Positions 45,493 through 57,005 of a DNA stretch of 64,000 bases are shown here, one piece after another (position 1 is the first letter of the stretch; every line of letters starts with the position of its first letter). The notes beneath the pieces were generated by a model. That model had not been told where the DNA came from. It was given only the letters and a program-made list of their open reading frames with translations, and made no database searches. A program made the translations under genes and the position numbers. This DNA is from Aaosphaeria pasadenensis (taxonomy: Eukaryota > Ascomycota > Dothideomycetes > Pleosporales): positions 1,302,001-1,366,000 of the forward strand of contig JAKLMB010000006.1 in NCBI GenBank assembly GCA_022813625.1, given 5' to 3'.

Positions 45493-47352
45493 TTTATGTT
45501 GTTCGACGAGGTGTTGATTGGATATGGAGTTGCGAGGTGTAATGGGCAAGGGGTAATACTTTAACGACTTGTGATGATTTCGCATTATTGGGCGAGGCAA
45601 ATAAAAGCATGGATGTGATGTTCTCGTTGAGCCAACGGCATCAACTGGGACTTGGGGTTTTTGGGTGCTCTTTGGACCTTTTCTTGGAAATGGATTTTAC
45701 TTTCTTCCGCTGTGCCTTGACTGTTGGTGATGTCAACATGCTGATGTTGAATGTGAAGTGACGTTGGACTATAGTCCACCCGCCTGCCTGGGTGTCCTCC
45801 ACGATACTAATCGACGATGCAACAGGCCAGAACAAGGCAAGTGGGAGAGCCTGTGGAGGGCTCAAGCGACGGAGCCTGGGGTACTATGGTGCAGTCCAGT
45901 ACGGTACGGTACCGTTTCTTAAACCCACGTGGAGATGGGAAGATGGTTGTTTCAAAGGTTCAGAGTGTTTTCGAAAGTGTGGGGGATTGCCCACTGGCGC
46001 ATTTCCCCACGATATTGAAGGGAGAATGTTTGGATTGCTGTGGTGGTTGTTGGTAGTCGGGTGTTGGCTGTTGGTGGAGCTGGAAGTCGTCCCGTCCCAC
46101 TTCACGGCCGACGCCCACCTGGCACCCACCCACGCCCACTTCAACCCACCCACGGCCTACTAACCGGCACGGAGGAACCTTTCGGCCTTTTAATAAAGAC
46201 GACGTCCAACCTACTCGTACCTGGGTAACTATAAAGACATCCGATGATCAACTTCCAGCTTCCATTGTTCGCCCATCTCAAAGTTATTTTCATCTCGCTC
46301 GGATCTCTTCTCCCCGAGCAAGATTTCCCCTCATCGCGTGGAAGGGCACCCCAAGCCGTGTCCCGCAATGACACGTCTCAACTGGGTGCGCCCGCTTACT
46401 GCACAAGGGAAAGCATCTCTCGGCGCTGCATCAAAGACGCAGAGGAAGAAAAGCAGCGAACACGGTCGAACCACGGCAGTGATCTTATCCCTGTATGAGG
46501 CACAGCATGCCAACAGCCTCCAAGCCTAGGCGTCGTGGCTGTGTTTGGGGTATTGTCGATACACAGATCAAGGTCCACAAAGGAAACGTTGTCTATGACG
46601 AGCCAAGCTTCTTATCGCCTCTGGATAGTGAATGCTCTAACTGTTAATCGTGAAGTGCGAAGTGCGCACTCTCGTACCTTGATATTTCTTGCCTCATGGG
46701 CACGATGATTCGCCGTCCCAAAATGGTTGAAGAACTCATCTTTCCAGATTTGTATGATACTACACGGAGGTGAGACTAATCTACAGTGGAGTGTATACGT
46801 ACGCTATGCAGGCAATTAGCAAAATACGCTGCAAAGCACCTATTCTGGGTATTGAACGGAATCCTGGTAGGGACAGTAGACTAACGAACCATTTGAAGGC
46901 ATGTTCTTTGTACTACGTGGGGTACATGCTTTGCCATACATACCAACGAATGATGAAGGTCGGTTTGGTATGACGGAAACGAAACAACAAAGTCGTTTGT
47001 ATTTCTCAACCCACAAGTACAACGACAACAACACAGACACATGCAATAACAAACAGCATTGTGCCACTCGTACTTTGGTCCGGAGTACCGACCAGTTGTC
47101 TGCTCTGTACCCGGTTCATGAACGTCAGTGAGGCGCGAGTGGAGCCAATACCAAGAGGCGCTCCTGCACTCGCCATTCTTGGAGACTTGGAGGGGACCCA
47201 CGTAACTTCTTGGTCATAGACGTGATGTCGGTCATGTGTTACCCCACTCCCGCCGTACCACTCACGGCTATAACTGCTCTCCCGCTAATCTTGTCTCATC
47301 TTCTTTCTTCTATTCTCACAACAACCGTCCTCTGGTTACTATCTCTAATTGA
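45493..47352. other. intergenic region upstream of the ENA ATPase gene
   Basis: No supported gene. A TATAAA at 46230-46235 precedes a pyrimidine-rich stretch and a 53-aa open frame (46368-46529), noted separately as weak. The remainder shows no coding pattern. Confidence 0.45.
45600..45605 (+). terminator. AATAAA polyadenylation-like signal
   Basis: AATAAA about 108 bp downstream of the 112-aa gene stop. Position fits cleavage and polyadenylation; fungi use this signal loosely. Confidence 0.35.
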
Positions 47353-50300
47353 ATGGGTGAAGAGAACTGCCTTCCTACTGTCGAGGAGTCGACTGAACCT
47401 CCTATATGTGCCCAACGAAACGGCAATTATAATGGACCACCGACCACAGCAGGTCAACATCAATATCATCAACCAAATCCGCCTATAGATCCACCCAATC
47501 AAGGCACTCCTGCATCGCTGCCAACTGCGCATACTCTTACGCCAGAACAGGTCGCCCGGGCACTGAACGTCGACATACAGTATGGAAATACACGCCCCTC
47601 AGCTTCTTCAACCTCACCACCAAACTAACCTAGCATTCTAGCAATGGACTCAGTGCTACAGAAGCAGAATCTCGCCTTCGGCTCCATGGACCTAACAAGG
47701 TTAAAGGAGCTGAAGGGCTATCCTTGTGGGAGATTCTCTTGAGGCAGGTCTCAAACAGTCTTACTCTCGTATGTGCCATCAATTCATAGCACCGTAAACA
47801 TGTGCACCTGTGGTGTATTCACAGTAGATGCATGAATCTACTGTGTACATGCTCGTGAAACTGCCAAGCCTATGGTTCGCATTCCACAGTAACTAGGGCT
47901 AATTATCAACTTAAAGGTTCTCGTAATTACCATGGGTCTAAGCTTCGGAATCAACGACTATATTGAGGGCGGCGTCATTACTGCCGTCATTGTCCTCAAC
48001 ATATGCGTCGGGTTAGTCAATTCGACGTCAACTTTGTCGTATTGCAAAATGTACTCACCTTTCGCCTAGGTTCTGGCAAGACTACAAGGCAGAGAAAACC
48101 ATACAGTCACTTAAGAGTTTGACTGCACCTGAATCATTTGTCCTTCGTGATGGCACACTCGAGAAGATCAGGGCTGTGGACCTTGTACCCGGCGACGTTG
48201 TCCACCTCAAGGTCGGCAGCATTGTACCGGCGGATCTTCGACTTATCGATGCCATGAACGCCTCCACAGACGAGGCTTTCCTCACTGGAGAGTCACTGCC
48301 TGTCGACAAGACACCAGCAGTGACTTTTGACGATGAGAATATACCCACTGGCGACCGTACCAACCTTGCTTTCTCTGGTAGCGAGATGAAGTCCGGGCGA
48401 TGCACCGGAATTGTCGTGGCTACTGCTATGGAGACTGAGGTTGGAAAGATCGCTCACATGCTTCGACAGAAGGATGATACACTTAAAGACAAGAGCTTCC
48501 TCGTGAAGGCTCGAATCAAGTTCATCAATGGCGTCAAGACCATTCTTGGACTCGTGGGTACCCCCCTCCAGATTACGCTAAGCAAGTTCGCTCTTCTGCT
48601 TTTTGGTTTAGCCATCCTTCTTGCCATCATCGTATTTTCTGCGAACAAATGGCAGGTTGGTGGGGAGGTACTCATATACGGTATTTGTGTTGCTGTGGCT
48701 GTCATTCCCGAATCTCTCATTGCGGTCCTTACCATTACGATCGCCGTGGGAGCAAAGGCAATGGCAAGGTCGAATGTCATCATTCGCGTGTCTTCGGCTA
48801 TTGAGGCTGTAGGAGGCGTCACAAATATCTGCTCCGATAAAACAGGAACTCTAACACAAGGTCGCATGATCACGCGCAAAGCCATGATTAATGGTGTCGG
48901 TACCTTCTCAGTCCACGATACCACGGATCCCTATGATCCGAGCAGCGGCCATGTTGCACTTGATGGGCAACGCATTGATATTGAAGAGTATTCGCCTAAT
49001 GCAATCCTCACAAGATTTCTACGAACCATCGCTCTCTGCAATCTCTCAACGGTCGAACCCACATTCGAAGCTCCACTGAGCAGCAATGAGGATAGCAGCA
49101 AGAAAGAAGCGATGGAGAGAATGAACACTGACGATGAGCGCGACACGGATGCGTCAACGCAGCAGTCCGCCATCTTTACACGCCCCGGAACAGCCTCTAG
49201 CCAGAACAGGCCAGGCCCTTGGAAAGCTACTGGAGAGCCAACTGAGATCGCACTTCATGTCCTTGCCATGCGTTTCAACATGGGACGAGAAAGGCTCCTC
49301 CAAAATTTGAACATTTCGCACGCTGCCGAATTTCCATTCGACTCTACTGTGAAAAAGATGACGGTCGTCTTCAAGGACAATGATGCCGGACATCTAGATG
49401 TATACACCAAAGGAGCCACCGAGTTCGTACTTCCCGTTTTGAATCTCTCACAAAGCGAAAAGGCGAGTATCCTTGAAGCTGCCGAGACCATGGCTGCAGA
49501 CGGCCTTCGAGTTCTCTGCATCGCTCACAAGACTCTCCCACTAGGATCAAACCTCGAGGAACGCAAAGATGTTGAAAACGAACTAAATTACATTGGTCTC
49601 GTTGCTATCTATGATCCGCCTCGTCTGGAGACCAAAGGAGCTGTGCGCGAGTGTCAAATTGCCGGTATCACCGTGCATATGCTCACTGGTGATCACCCTG
49701 GAACAGCGAAGGCAATTGCACACGAAGTCGGTATTTTAAATGAAGTCACTGCCCCTCGTGGAAGCACAACGGCTGTCATGCTTGCCAAAGATTTTGATCA
49801 ACTTAGCGATGAAGAAATCGACCGAATGGAGACATTGCCTCTAGTTGTTGCCCGATGCAGTCCAGCCACAAAGGTCAAAATGGTATCAGCCCTACATCGC
49901 AGGAAGCGCTTCTGTGTAATGACTGGCGATGGCGTAAATGATTCCCCCGCCTTAAAAATTGCCGATGTTGGCATGGCGATGGGAACTGGCAGCGACGTCG
50001 CAAAGGACGCCGCTAAAATGGTCTTGACCGACGACAACTTCGCCTCCATCGTGAAAGCGGTCGAAGAAGGACGCAGATTGTTTGACAATATTCAAAAAGT
50101 ATGTTGTGGTCCACGTGTGTCTATATGGTTCATGCTGACAACTCTAGTTCTTGATGCATCTGCTCATCTCGAATATTGCCCAAGTCATCCTACTCCTCAT
50201 CGGTCTTGCCTTCAAAGACAATGACAATCACTCTGTATTCCCTCTATCTCCCATTGAAATTCTTTGGGTCAATCTCATCACCTCCTCCTTCCTCGCCATT

Positions 50301-50960
50301 GGACTTGGTCTTGAAGAGTCTCAAACAGACAGCATGTTCAGACCTCCTCACGATTTGAAGGTTGGAGTGTTCACGAAAGAGCTCATCGTTGATAAGTTCA
50401 TCTATGGATTCTTTATGGGGTCTTTGTGCCTCGCATCATTCGCTATCGTTGCGTACGTTGGACCTGGCGGAGGAGATCTCGGCTCTGGTTGCAACGAAGA
50501 CTGGAATGATTCATGCGGTGTCGTCTTCCGCGCTCGTGCTACGACTTACACAACGATCACACTCTTACTCCTTGTCACAGCTTGGGAAGTGAAGCATTTC
50601 TCACGGTCACTTTTCAACCTGTATCCCGACTCATCCACTCCTCGTGGACTTTCTGTCTTCCCCACCGTCTGGCGCAATCGGTTCCTCTTCTGGGCTGTCA
50701 CCGCTGGCTTCTCGATCTTGTTCGCCATCATCTACTTGCCTGTCATCAACCGACAGGTTTTCAAACATGGCGCCATTGGTTGGGAATGGGGTATCAGCTT
50801 CGCATGTGTGTGCATATACATTGCAGCCATCGAGAGCTGGAAGGCCGTCAAGAGAAGGTTCGGGATCTGGAGCGGAGCGCATCGCGCACTAAGTCGCGAG
50901 GACGCTGAGATGAGGGCTGGTCTGTCTGTTTCCCAAATCAGGGAGACCAAGCACAACTAG
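47353..50960 (+). CDS. ENA-type (P-type IID) sodium/potassium efflux ATPase
   Basis: Plasma-membrane pump expected to export Na+ or K+ using ATP, giving salt and high-pH tolerance. Exons 47353-47579, 47642-47768, 47917-48011, 48070-50098, 50148-50960 give 1096 aa. Motifs: TGES (actuator), SDKTGTLTQG with phospho-Asp406, KGATEFVLP (nucleotide binding), TGDHPGTAKAIAHEVGIL, and TGDGVNDSPALKIADVGMAM (hinge). Helices include AVAVIPESLIAVLTITIAV, and joins restore IQKFLMHLLISNIAQ. The helix ends and tail NLITSSFLAIGLGLEE fit the ENA class. The first 70 residues are Pro/Thr/Asn-rich. The stretch RVSSAIEAVG just before DKTGT differs from the more usual RKLxSLEALG. All donors are GT. Confidence 0.93.
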
Positions 50961-52374
50961 AACTCATCACAAGACGTATCGACAACATAACACCTCTATG
51001 GCGGTGCATGGAGCGTGTTTCGTCTACACATAGGCTATCGCTAAGCCTAAACCATCCAATGTGGTGTCCACTCATTTGGAATTGGGTTACTAAATTGACA
51101 ACATGCTCGGTGGTTTCAAGGCGTTGGGGTTCGTACATTTCCTTCAGTCGCTCCTTTATCGACAATTTGAAGTTTGGTCAGATCTCGCCATGAACGTTGG
51201 GATACATCCATTCGTTATACTAGTCTACCTATTATTAGCACCTACAAAAATCCAACTTAGTCTCTCTTTAAAGGACCGAGCCATACTATGCAAAATGTGA
51301 AGATGTGTACTTGCACTACTCGAAATTCCCAATTGTATTCCTTAGGTAGGTATATATCCTCCAGAATTCAGTCCGGTAATCTCCATGTCCATAAGCCTGT
51401 TATCTATCTCAAATAACAACAAGGCCCTGGCAGAGTTGGAATCCGTAAAATTAGAGACCAAGCTAAATAGCTGTCATATTTGCCAAACGATTCATGTTTC
51501 CGTGCTCAAGCGTTCCGTATACGACTCTTGCCTTCGTGAAAGTAATCCTAGCGCATCCGGCACTTCTCACTATGTCCGTATCTCAGCATCATTATCGCCT
51601 GCCCCAATTTATGGGGTAAGAAGAGAAACACTAGAGTAATATTGATTCCACTTGTCCATTAACCGCACTTTGCTCTCTAACACGTGGACATTGAGTATAG
51701 CATGGTTTGTGTCTGCTTTCACCGGTCGAGGTAGACATGTAAGCGTAGTGACGTCAGACATGTCTTTGTTAGCATAATAATGGCATTATTACCGGTACAC
51801 TGCGGGAGTCTTTCCCGCATTCGCACTCCACTACGAGTTAGCAAAACGGTGTGCCTGGAGCGGGTCGGCTTCATCTCCCCTAGTTACTAGCGCAATCAAG
51901 GTGTTCGTTTGCCTTTTGGTAAGATTCGAGCGTGGGAACTCTGCTATTACTGGCAACTACTTAATTTCTAACTGGTCAAGAGTTTGGGAAATTAGTTATC
52001 CAATAACCATGGGGGTTTTGCTTAGTAGGCCTGAAGTAATTGTAAAATGGCATCCGAAAGGATGGCACATTTAACGAACTTCTACCGTGACTATTTTTAT
52101 GCGTGCTGTGGCTATCATCTATCGTGATTCTTCTCCACTACTCATTCACCTAATCGCCTGCTTCATTGAGCTTAGCAGGGAAGTCTAAAGCATCACCACA
52201 ACCAGTCTAGTCTGATTGGAACAAATATCGTAATCAACAACTGGATAAGCTTCAGCCTTAGGCCAACACAGGATCAAGATCCATGAAGGAACGAAAGGCC
52301 CAGTCGCCCACAGCATTAAAATGAACATGATTTCCTGTCCCCTCGTCTGAAAACTTCGTGTCTAAGGTCTCGTC
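50961..52374. other. intergenic region, no gene seen
   Basis: Between the ENA ATPase and the secreted hydrolase, both plus strand. AT-rich with only short open frames. It holds the ATPase 3' end and the hydrolase promoter. Confidence 0.45.
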
Positions 52375-53487
52375 ATGTTGGTTATTGTTGCGTCCCTGCT
52401 ACTCCAGGCAGTCTCTGCCGTGCCATTCCCTCCACCGACAGGTCCTTATCACGTTGGATACACGCAGCATGTCTTCAATCACACTACACCAAATGACCCT
52501 GTGGCGCCCCAAAACGCATCTTCAATCCTACTGGCGACAATTTACTATCCTACCTTGACCATACCTGTGCCAGGAAACAACACAGCGCCATACCTAGACC
52601 CAACAACCGCGAAACTCTGGGGCGATATTCTCCAGTATCCAAATAACTCCCTCCAGAGTCTCACGACATGGAACGTGTACCAGGCGCCACCTCTGGACAA
52701 AGCAACCTACGGCGTTTCGCAAAAGCCGACCGTCATTTTCTCCCCCGGCGGCGGCGAGAACGCGATCATGTACAATGCGCTGAACTCTGAACTCGCCTCC
52801 CAGGGCTACACAGTGCTTGCTCTCGACCATCCTGGCGAGACCCCGTATCTCCAGCTTCCAGATGGTGCAGAAGGTGTCTATGGAATCGACATCACGGCGT
52901 CCTGGAACGCGACGCTGCAGGCGGCTGTATACCACATGCGCGTCTCAGACACTCTCGCGATCATCAGGGAACTCTTCCCATCGTATGTAGAATCTACCGG
53001 ATCCTCATTCAACACGACCCACTATCTCACAATCGGCCACTCCCTCGGTGGCGCCGCATCCGCCGGCGCCCTAGCAGTCGAAGACTCCATCCTCGGCGGC
53101 GTGAACCTCGACGGCCTCTTCATCGACCTCCCGGACGTCAAGAAACCCTTCCTGATGATCGCCGGAGCCGAACACACCCCCGCCATCGACCCATCCTGGT
53201 CTCCCTTCTCCGCAAACCAGTCCGGATGGTACCAGTGGGTCAACGTCACAGGCAGCAGCCACCAGAACTTCGCGGATCTGGGCGACTGGGTGGATCTCCA
53301 GGGGTTGAGGGGTAAGACTATTACGCCGTCGTTGGACAAGATCTTCGGCCCTAGGATGGATTATATTGTTAGGAGCTTTGTGTCGAGATTTTACGATTTC
53401 GTACTTGGGGAGGAGGCGTGGTGGGATGTGCCGAATTATAAGTTTCCGGAGGTTGTGTACGTTAATGGGAGCTCGAATGGTTATTAG
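52375..53487 (+). CDS. secreted PAF-acetylhydrolase-like alpha/beta hydrolase
   Basis: Intronless 370-aa predicted secreted serine hydrolase, similar in pattern to platelet-activating-factor acetylhydrolase-like proteins of fungi. Signal peptide at residues 1-15 (MLVIVASLLLQAVSA). The catalytic triad can be placed: Ser223 in TIGHSLGGAAS, Asp246 in GVNLDGL, His296 in SSHQNFAD. An oxyanion-type FSPGGGEN stands at about 122-129. There are several N-glycosylation sites (for example NHT, NAS, NNT, NAT, NVT, NGS). Substrate unknown; an acyl-ester lipase or esterase is possible. The ATG at 52375 opens the signal peptide. Confidence 0.87.
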   Translation: MLVIVASLLLQAVSAVPFPPPTGPYHVGYTQHVFNHTTPNDPVAPQNASSILLATIYYPTLTIPVPGNNTAPYLDPTTAKLWGDILQYPNNSLQSLTTWNVYQAPPLDKATYGVSQKPTVIFSPGGGENAIMYNALNSELASQGYTVLALDHPGETPYLQLPDGAEGVYGIDITASWNATLQAAVYHMRVSDTLAIIRELFPSYVESTGSSFNTTHYLTIGHSLGGAASAGALAVEDSILGGVNLDGLFIDLPDVKKPFLMIAGAEHTPAIDPSWSPFSANQSGWYQWVNVTGSSHQNFADLGDWVDLQGLRGKTITPSLDKIFGPRMDYIVRSFVSRFYDFVLGEEAWWDVPNYKFPEVVYVNGSSNGY

Positions 53488-53942
53488 ATGTGTGGTGAGG
53501 TAGTGATAGATTATGACGATGCTGATATTTGGGCCACTTTGAAGAGGGAAAATGCTACCGTTCCTCAATGGGTCTACATCTGGTATTCTATCCGTAATGC
53601 ATGATATCAAATCATTCTCCCAAAGAAGATTAATTGGATGACATGAGAATCAAAGTGGCTATGCAATCAATGCCGGTTCTGACCTAATGTCGCCGAGAAA
53701 GCTTATTGAAAAGCTTGGTGGGGTCTTTTAATTTGTCCTATCCAACGCAGAACCAAGGTAGCATGTGCAAAATTGCTTCTTGTTGCTAGGAATTTGATAC
53801 TCTTCAGCAATACTTGTGTAAGTGGCTAAAATACATACATTGTACAACTAAGGACAACTTTTTAATAAGAACAACAATACTGGACAGCAATATAAATACA
53901 TATCTTACTCTTGCTTAATAAGATTATGGGGACCTTGACCTC
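53488..53942. other. convergent intergenic region
   Basis: 3' flanks of the secreted hydrolase (+) and the Cys-type hydrolase (-). AT-rich; no gene. Confidence 0.4.
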
Positions 53943-54857
53943 TCAGACATATTTGCCAAACCACTCAAGCATCTCAGTCGGATTTTCTGCGAAGTAATTA
54001 TACCCATCAAACCGCCGGGTAGTGTCCTCAATCCACACCATCTTCTTCTCCTTACTCCCGAGCGCATTGAAAATATCCGAGCTATCGGAAGTGTCAATTA
54101 AAGAATCCTTCCGCACCTGCGCGAACAATGTCGGAACAGTAACATTGTGCGCCAAAGGGATCGGCGTGAGCTCCTTGAGCCGGAAGCCAGTGAGTTCGTA
54201 GATGCGCTTATCAAACGCGGAGACGGTGGCATCCTTGTCAAGGCCAGAATTGAGCGCGCCCTTCTCTACAAAGGCATGGCCCGAGACAGCCTGCAGCAGT
54301 ATCATAGCCTTAATGTCTTTAAAGTAGGCTGGGTATTGCGACAAGGCGTGGATGGTTGAATTCCCACCCAGACATCTGCTCAGCAGCCCGATGCTGTTAT
54401 CTTTAGTATCAGGGCGGGAGAGCGCGTATTTGACGGAACCGACAACATCGCGGGCCTCGTAGTATCCTAGAGCACCGCAGACACCGCCAGAACCCGCAGC
54501 ACTGATGCCGTGGTTGCGGAGATCGTAACAGAGAACATTGTATCCAGCATCGTGAAGGGCATTGTAGTCAGGCAGGAAGTTGACTTCAAAGCCACCGAAG
54601 CCAGTATAGCCATCAAGATGACCAGGATATCCGTAGCGATTGCATGTCATAGGGTGGTTGGCGATGATGAGTTTCTTTGCGTTGGGGGCGGGGATAAACC
54701 AACCCTGCAGAACTGTTCCGTCGAGGGATGGGAAGAAGATGTCCTCGTACTTCATACCGTATTCATCTGGTCGGCGGAGAATAGGGGACCGCTGGCCATT
54801 CTTGAATAGCTGGGCATAAGACTCGACAAATTGATCAATGGTTACTGTCGTGGACAT
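53943..54857 (-). CDS. alpha/beta-hydrolase-fold protein with Cys at the nucleophile elbow
   Basis: Intronless 304-aa cytosolic-looking protein of the alpha/beta-hydrolase fold. The elbow reads SRCLG (C162) where most members have GxSxG, as in dienelactone hydrolases that use Cys. Other fold marks: LIIANHPM, VLCYDLRNHG and LFAQVRKDSLID (possible acid). The usual C-terminal catalytic His is not seen; that region reads TTRRFDGYNYF instead. Activity is therefore open; it may be a transferase, binding protein or tailoring enzyme. An in-frame ATG at 54911 lies further upstream, but the ATG at 54857 (MSTTVTIDQF) is preferred as the start of the regular fold. Confidence 0.85.
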   Translation of the reverse strand: MSTTVTIDQFVESYAQLFKNGQRSPILRRPDEYGMKYEDIFFPSLDGTVLQGWFIPAPNAKKLIIANHPMTCNRYGYPGHLDGYTGFGGFEVNFLPDYNALHDAGYNVLCYDLRNHGISAAGSGGVCGALGYYEARDVVGSVKYALSRPDTKDNSIGLLSRCLGGNSTIHALSQYPAYFKDIKAMILLQAVSGHAFVEKGALNSGLDKDATVSAFDKRIYELTGFRLKELTPIPLAHNVTVPTLFAQVRKDSLIDTSDSSDIFNALGSKEKKMVWIEDTTRRFDGYNYFAENPTEMLEWFGKYV

Positions 54858-55355
54858 ATTTGGAAAAGGTTTGCAATATAAGCGGATCAAGTATTCGTGT
54901 AAATAGTTCAATAGAATTTATCGACAGAATCTTGTTCTTGTCGGACTAATTTATACCTCGTAGCTTGCTCGCGGAATGGTGTCCACCGATGTCAATCGGA
55001 GTTGTGGTCACATGTCGAAGTTTATCAACAGAGTCGTTTTCTTGTCTGAGCATCTGATAGCTTTCTCGCGGAATGGTTTCGACCGATGTTCATCGGAGTC
55101 TTGGTCATGAGGTACGTCAGCGCACTTGCAGAGGGGTTGTCGCCGACCATCATCGGGACGCTAGTCTTTGTCCGATTGACCAGAGCAGCCCTAACGTGGT
55201 TCTGATGCAAATTGGAGCCCTTTGAGGGGTAAAAAGTTAACTTGGCTGTTATTGTTGGGTATTTCGAAGTGACATCCTGAGGCACATTTTCGTTTGATAT
55301 TGAAACTACAGGCCAATAATGTTGCTTTTATCCAGGCTATGATGATACAACACGC
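54858..55355. other. intergenic region with a diverged tandem duplication
   Basis: Between two minus-strand genes. It contains two diverged copies of about 104 bp (54917-55020 and 55021-55111). A short open frame at 55025-55285 runs through the second copy and looks like chance. Confidence 0.5.
54917..55111. repeat. tandem duplication, about 104 bp period
   Basis: Both copies begin TTTATC(G/A)ACAGA and share CTCGCGGAATGGT, CCGATGT and ATCGGAGT in the same order and spacing; the rest has drifted and the second copy has small deletions. It lies upstream of the Cys-type hydrolase gene. Confidence 0.7.
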
Positions 55356-56534
55356 TCAACACCAGGCATAGTGCTCATTCATTTGCCATGCCGGAACGTC
55401 AACGCCATTGTAGCTGTCTTTTGAGTACCATAGAAGACTGGCAACTGACTCTGTTTCCCTTTCTTTGGTTACAGAGTCAAATTCCGTATCTTTCAACAGT
55501 TCTAGTACAATCGCAGGTGGGTCCCATAGTTTGATTATATCAAGTTCCCATCTCGCAGCCTGGTCCTGGGCTGCTTCTAACACGGCTCGAAGATTCTGTC
55601 TCAAGATTTGAGTGTCATAATTGTCTTCCCCAGGTTCAGAATCATGAAATACACTCACTTCCGCTACAAGTCGAAGAATGTAGAGGACATTATCGTGTAC
55701 TTTGTCGTTTGGATGGCTGTAGTATCTCCGTGTCCATATCACCCAAACTTGGTTTCCTGGTTGTCCGACAATTGCACCATGCACTGTTGGAATCTTGTTG
55801 AAGATACGTTCACAGGCGAAGTTCTCCTTGGCAATGTGCCAGAGCATGTGGTTGACATCCGGCACAATCACCAGGCGCTCTTTGGCTCCCTTGGAAAGAG
55901 ATGCCAGTGCACCACGTACCATAGCCTCGTCACGTTTACAAAGCTCAGCGAGATCATCCCTTTGAATCCCCCGGCTTATCGTTGGACTTGGAATCAATTT
56001 CGGCGTGAACTCGATATGCGTATTCGAGTTCACCGGCTTCCATCCAAGGTTCGCATAGAATGTCTTGCCGATGTCCGAGTACAATATACTAGCTACACAG
56101 GGTAGTTTACTATCCTGCCATGTGCGCAGAACAATCGCCAACTCTTCCATCATGCGGGCCGCGTACCCACGCCTCCGGAATTCAGGAGGGCAGAACACGC
56201 TCGCAACCCCATGTACGATACTGTCCTTGACTTCGCCCCTGGCATTGCTTGTGAGCGACCGTTTTCGAAAGGTCTCACATGAGCATAGGATATGGCGGGC
56301 GTTGGGTTTTGAACGTTTGTCCACGAGGATCCAGTTCGTCATTCCGCCATCTTGAGCTAATGGTACGTTTGAGAGGTAGTGGGATTCTTCTAGGAATTGT
56401 GATGGGCTTAATGAGTCTTTCCATGCGGTGGCAGTGTTGGTCGAGATCTTGATGAGCTCTTCGGGCGTGGGATGAGATAAAATTAGGGTTGGTGATTGTG
56501 AGTCTGGGTAGGTTTCCGCTTGGTCTATAGGCAT
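55356..56534 (-). CDS. LYC1-like GNAT acetyltransferase
   Basis: Intronless 392-aa protein of the GNAT fold, resembling fungal LYC1 lysine N6-acetyltransferase of lysine breakdown. Acetyl-CoA loop: FCPPEFRRRGYAARMMEELA near residues 114-133 (R/G-rich, fits the RRxGY pattern). The family's typical C-terminal end WQMNEHYAWC is present. The middle has VIWTRRYYSHPNDK. No signal peptide or membrane helix. The reaction is inferred from family likeness only. Confidence 0.88.
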   Translation of the reverse strand: MPIDQAETYPDSQSPTLILSHPTPEELIKISTNTATAWKDSLSPSQFLEESHYLSNVPLAQDGGMTNWILVDKRSKPNARHILCSCETFRKRSLTSNARGEVKDSIVHGVASVFCPPEFRRRGYAARMMEELAIVLRTWQDSKLPCVASILYSDIGKTFYANLGWKPVNSNTHIEFTPKLIPSPTISRGIQRDDLAELCKRDEAMVRGALASLSKGAKERLVIVPDVNHMLWHIAKENFACERIFNKIPTVHGAIVGQPGNQVWVIWTRRYYSHPNDKVHDNVLYILRLVAEVSVFHDSEPGEDNYDTQILRQNLRAVLEAAQDQAARWELDIIKLWDPPAIVLELLKDTEFDSVTKERETESVASLLWYSKDSYNGVDVPAWQMNEHYAWC

Positions 56535-57005
56535 TATGGTTGCGAGAGTCTCCTGTAAAACAGACAGCGGAATTTTATTGGATTCGATTTACAGAGAGGA
56601 TCTTTCACTGTCTACGGTGGAACATAAGCTCGCAGTTATGACAGCGTATTGGATTTACTACTGGCGCTAGACCGATTACAGTTTGGCACCTTGATCCTGG
56701 TCCAGGCATACTGGGTCGAGATATCTAGGTAGCTAGCTACTACTAAAGTCGCATGTATTGAGACGTTGTGATGTTTAGCTTAGCTACTTCTCAGCAATTA
56801 GAGACCAAATCACGCTCTTCTTGAGAGTCGCACTTGGTCTAACCGTGATCTGTACCATGTAATCAAAGCTCCTGATCTCGAGTTGAGAGGGAACCTCCAG
56901 TGACTTTTGAGCTTAGGATCTAAACCAGTCCGCGCTTCGTGCATCGACTTTCGAAGCTCTCACTTATTCTGGCAATAGATGCAAGATGAATTGGGACAAT
57001 TCTTT
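56535..57005. other. intergenic region
   Basis: Between the LYC1-like start and the pICln stop, both minus strand; it should contain the LYC1-like promoter. No gene seen. Confidence 0.4.

Noticed and set aside
45899..45916. GTACGGTACGGTACC near-palindromic run
   Set aside because: Short and single; no evidence of a functional site.
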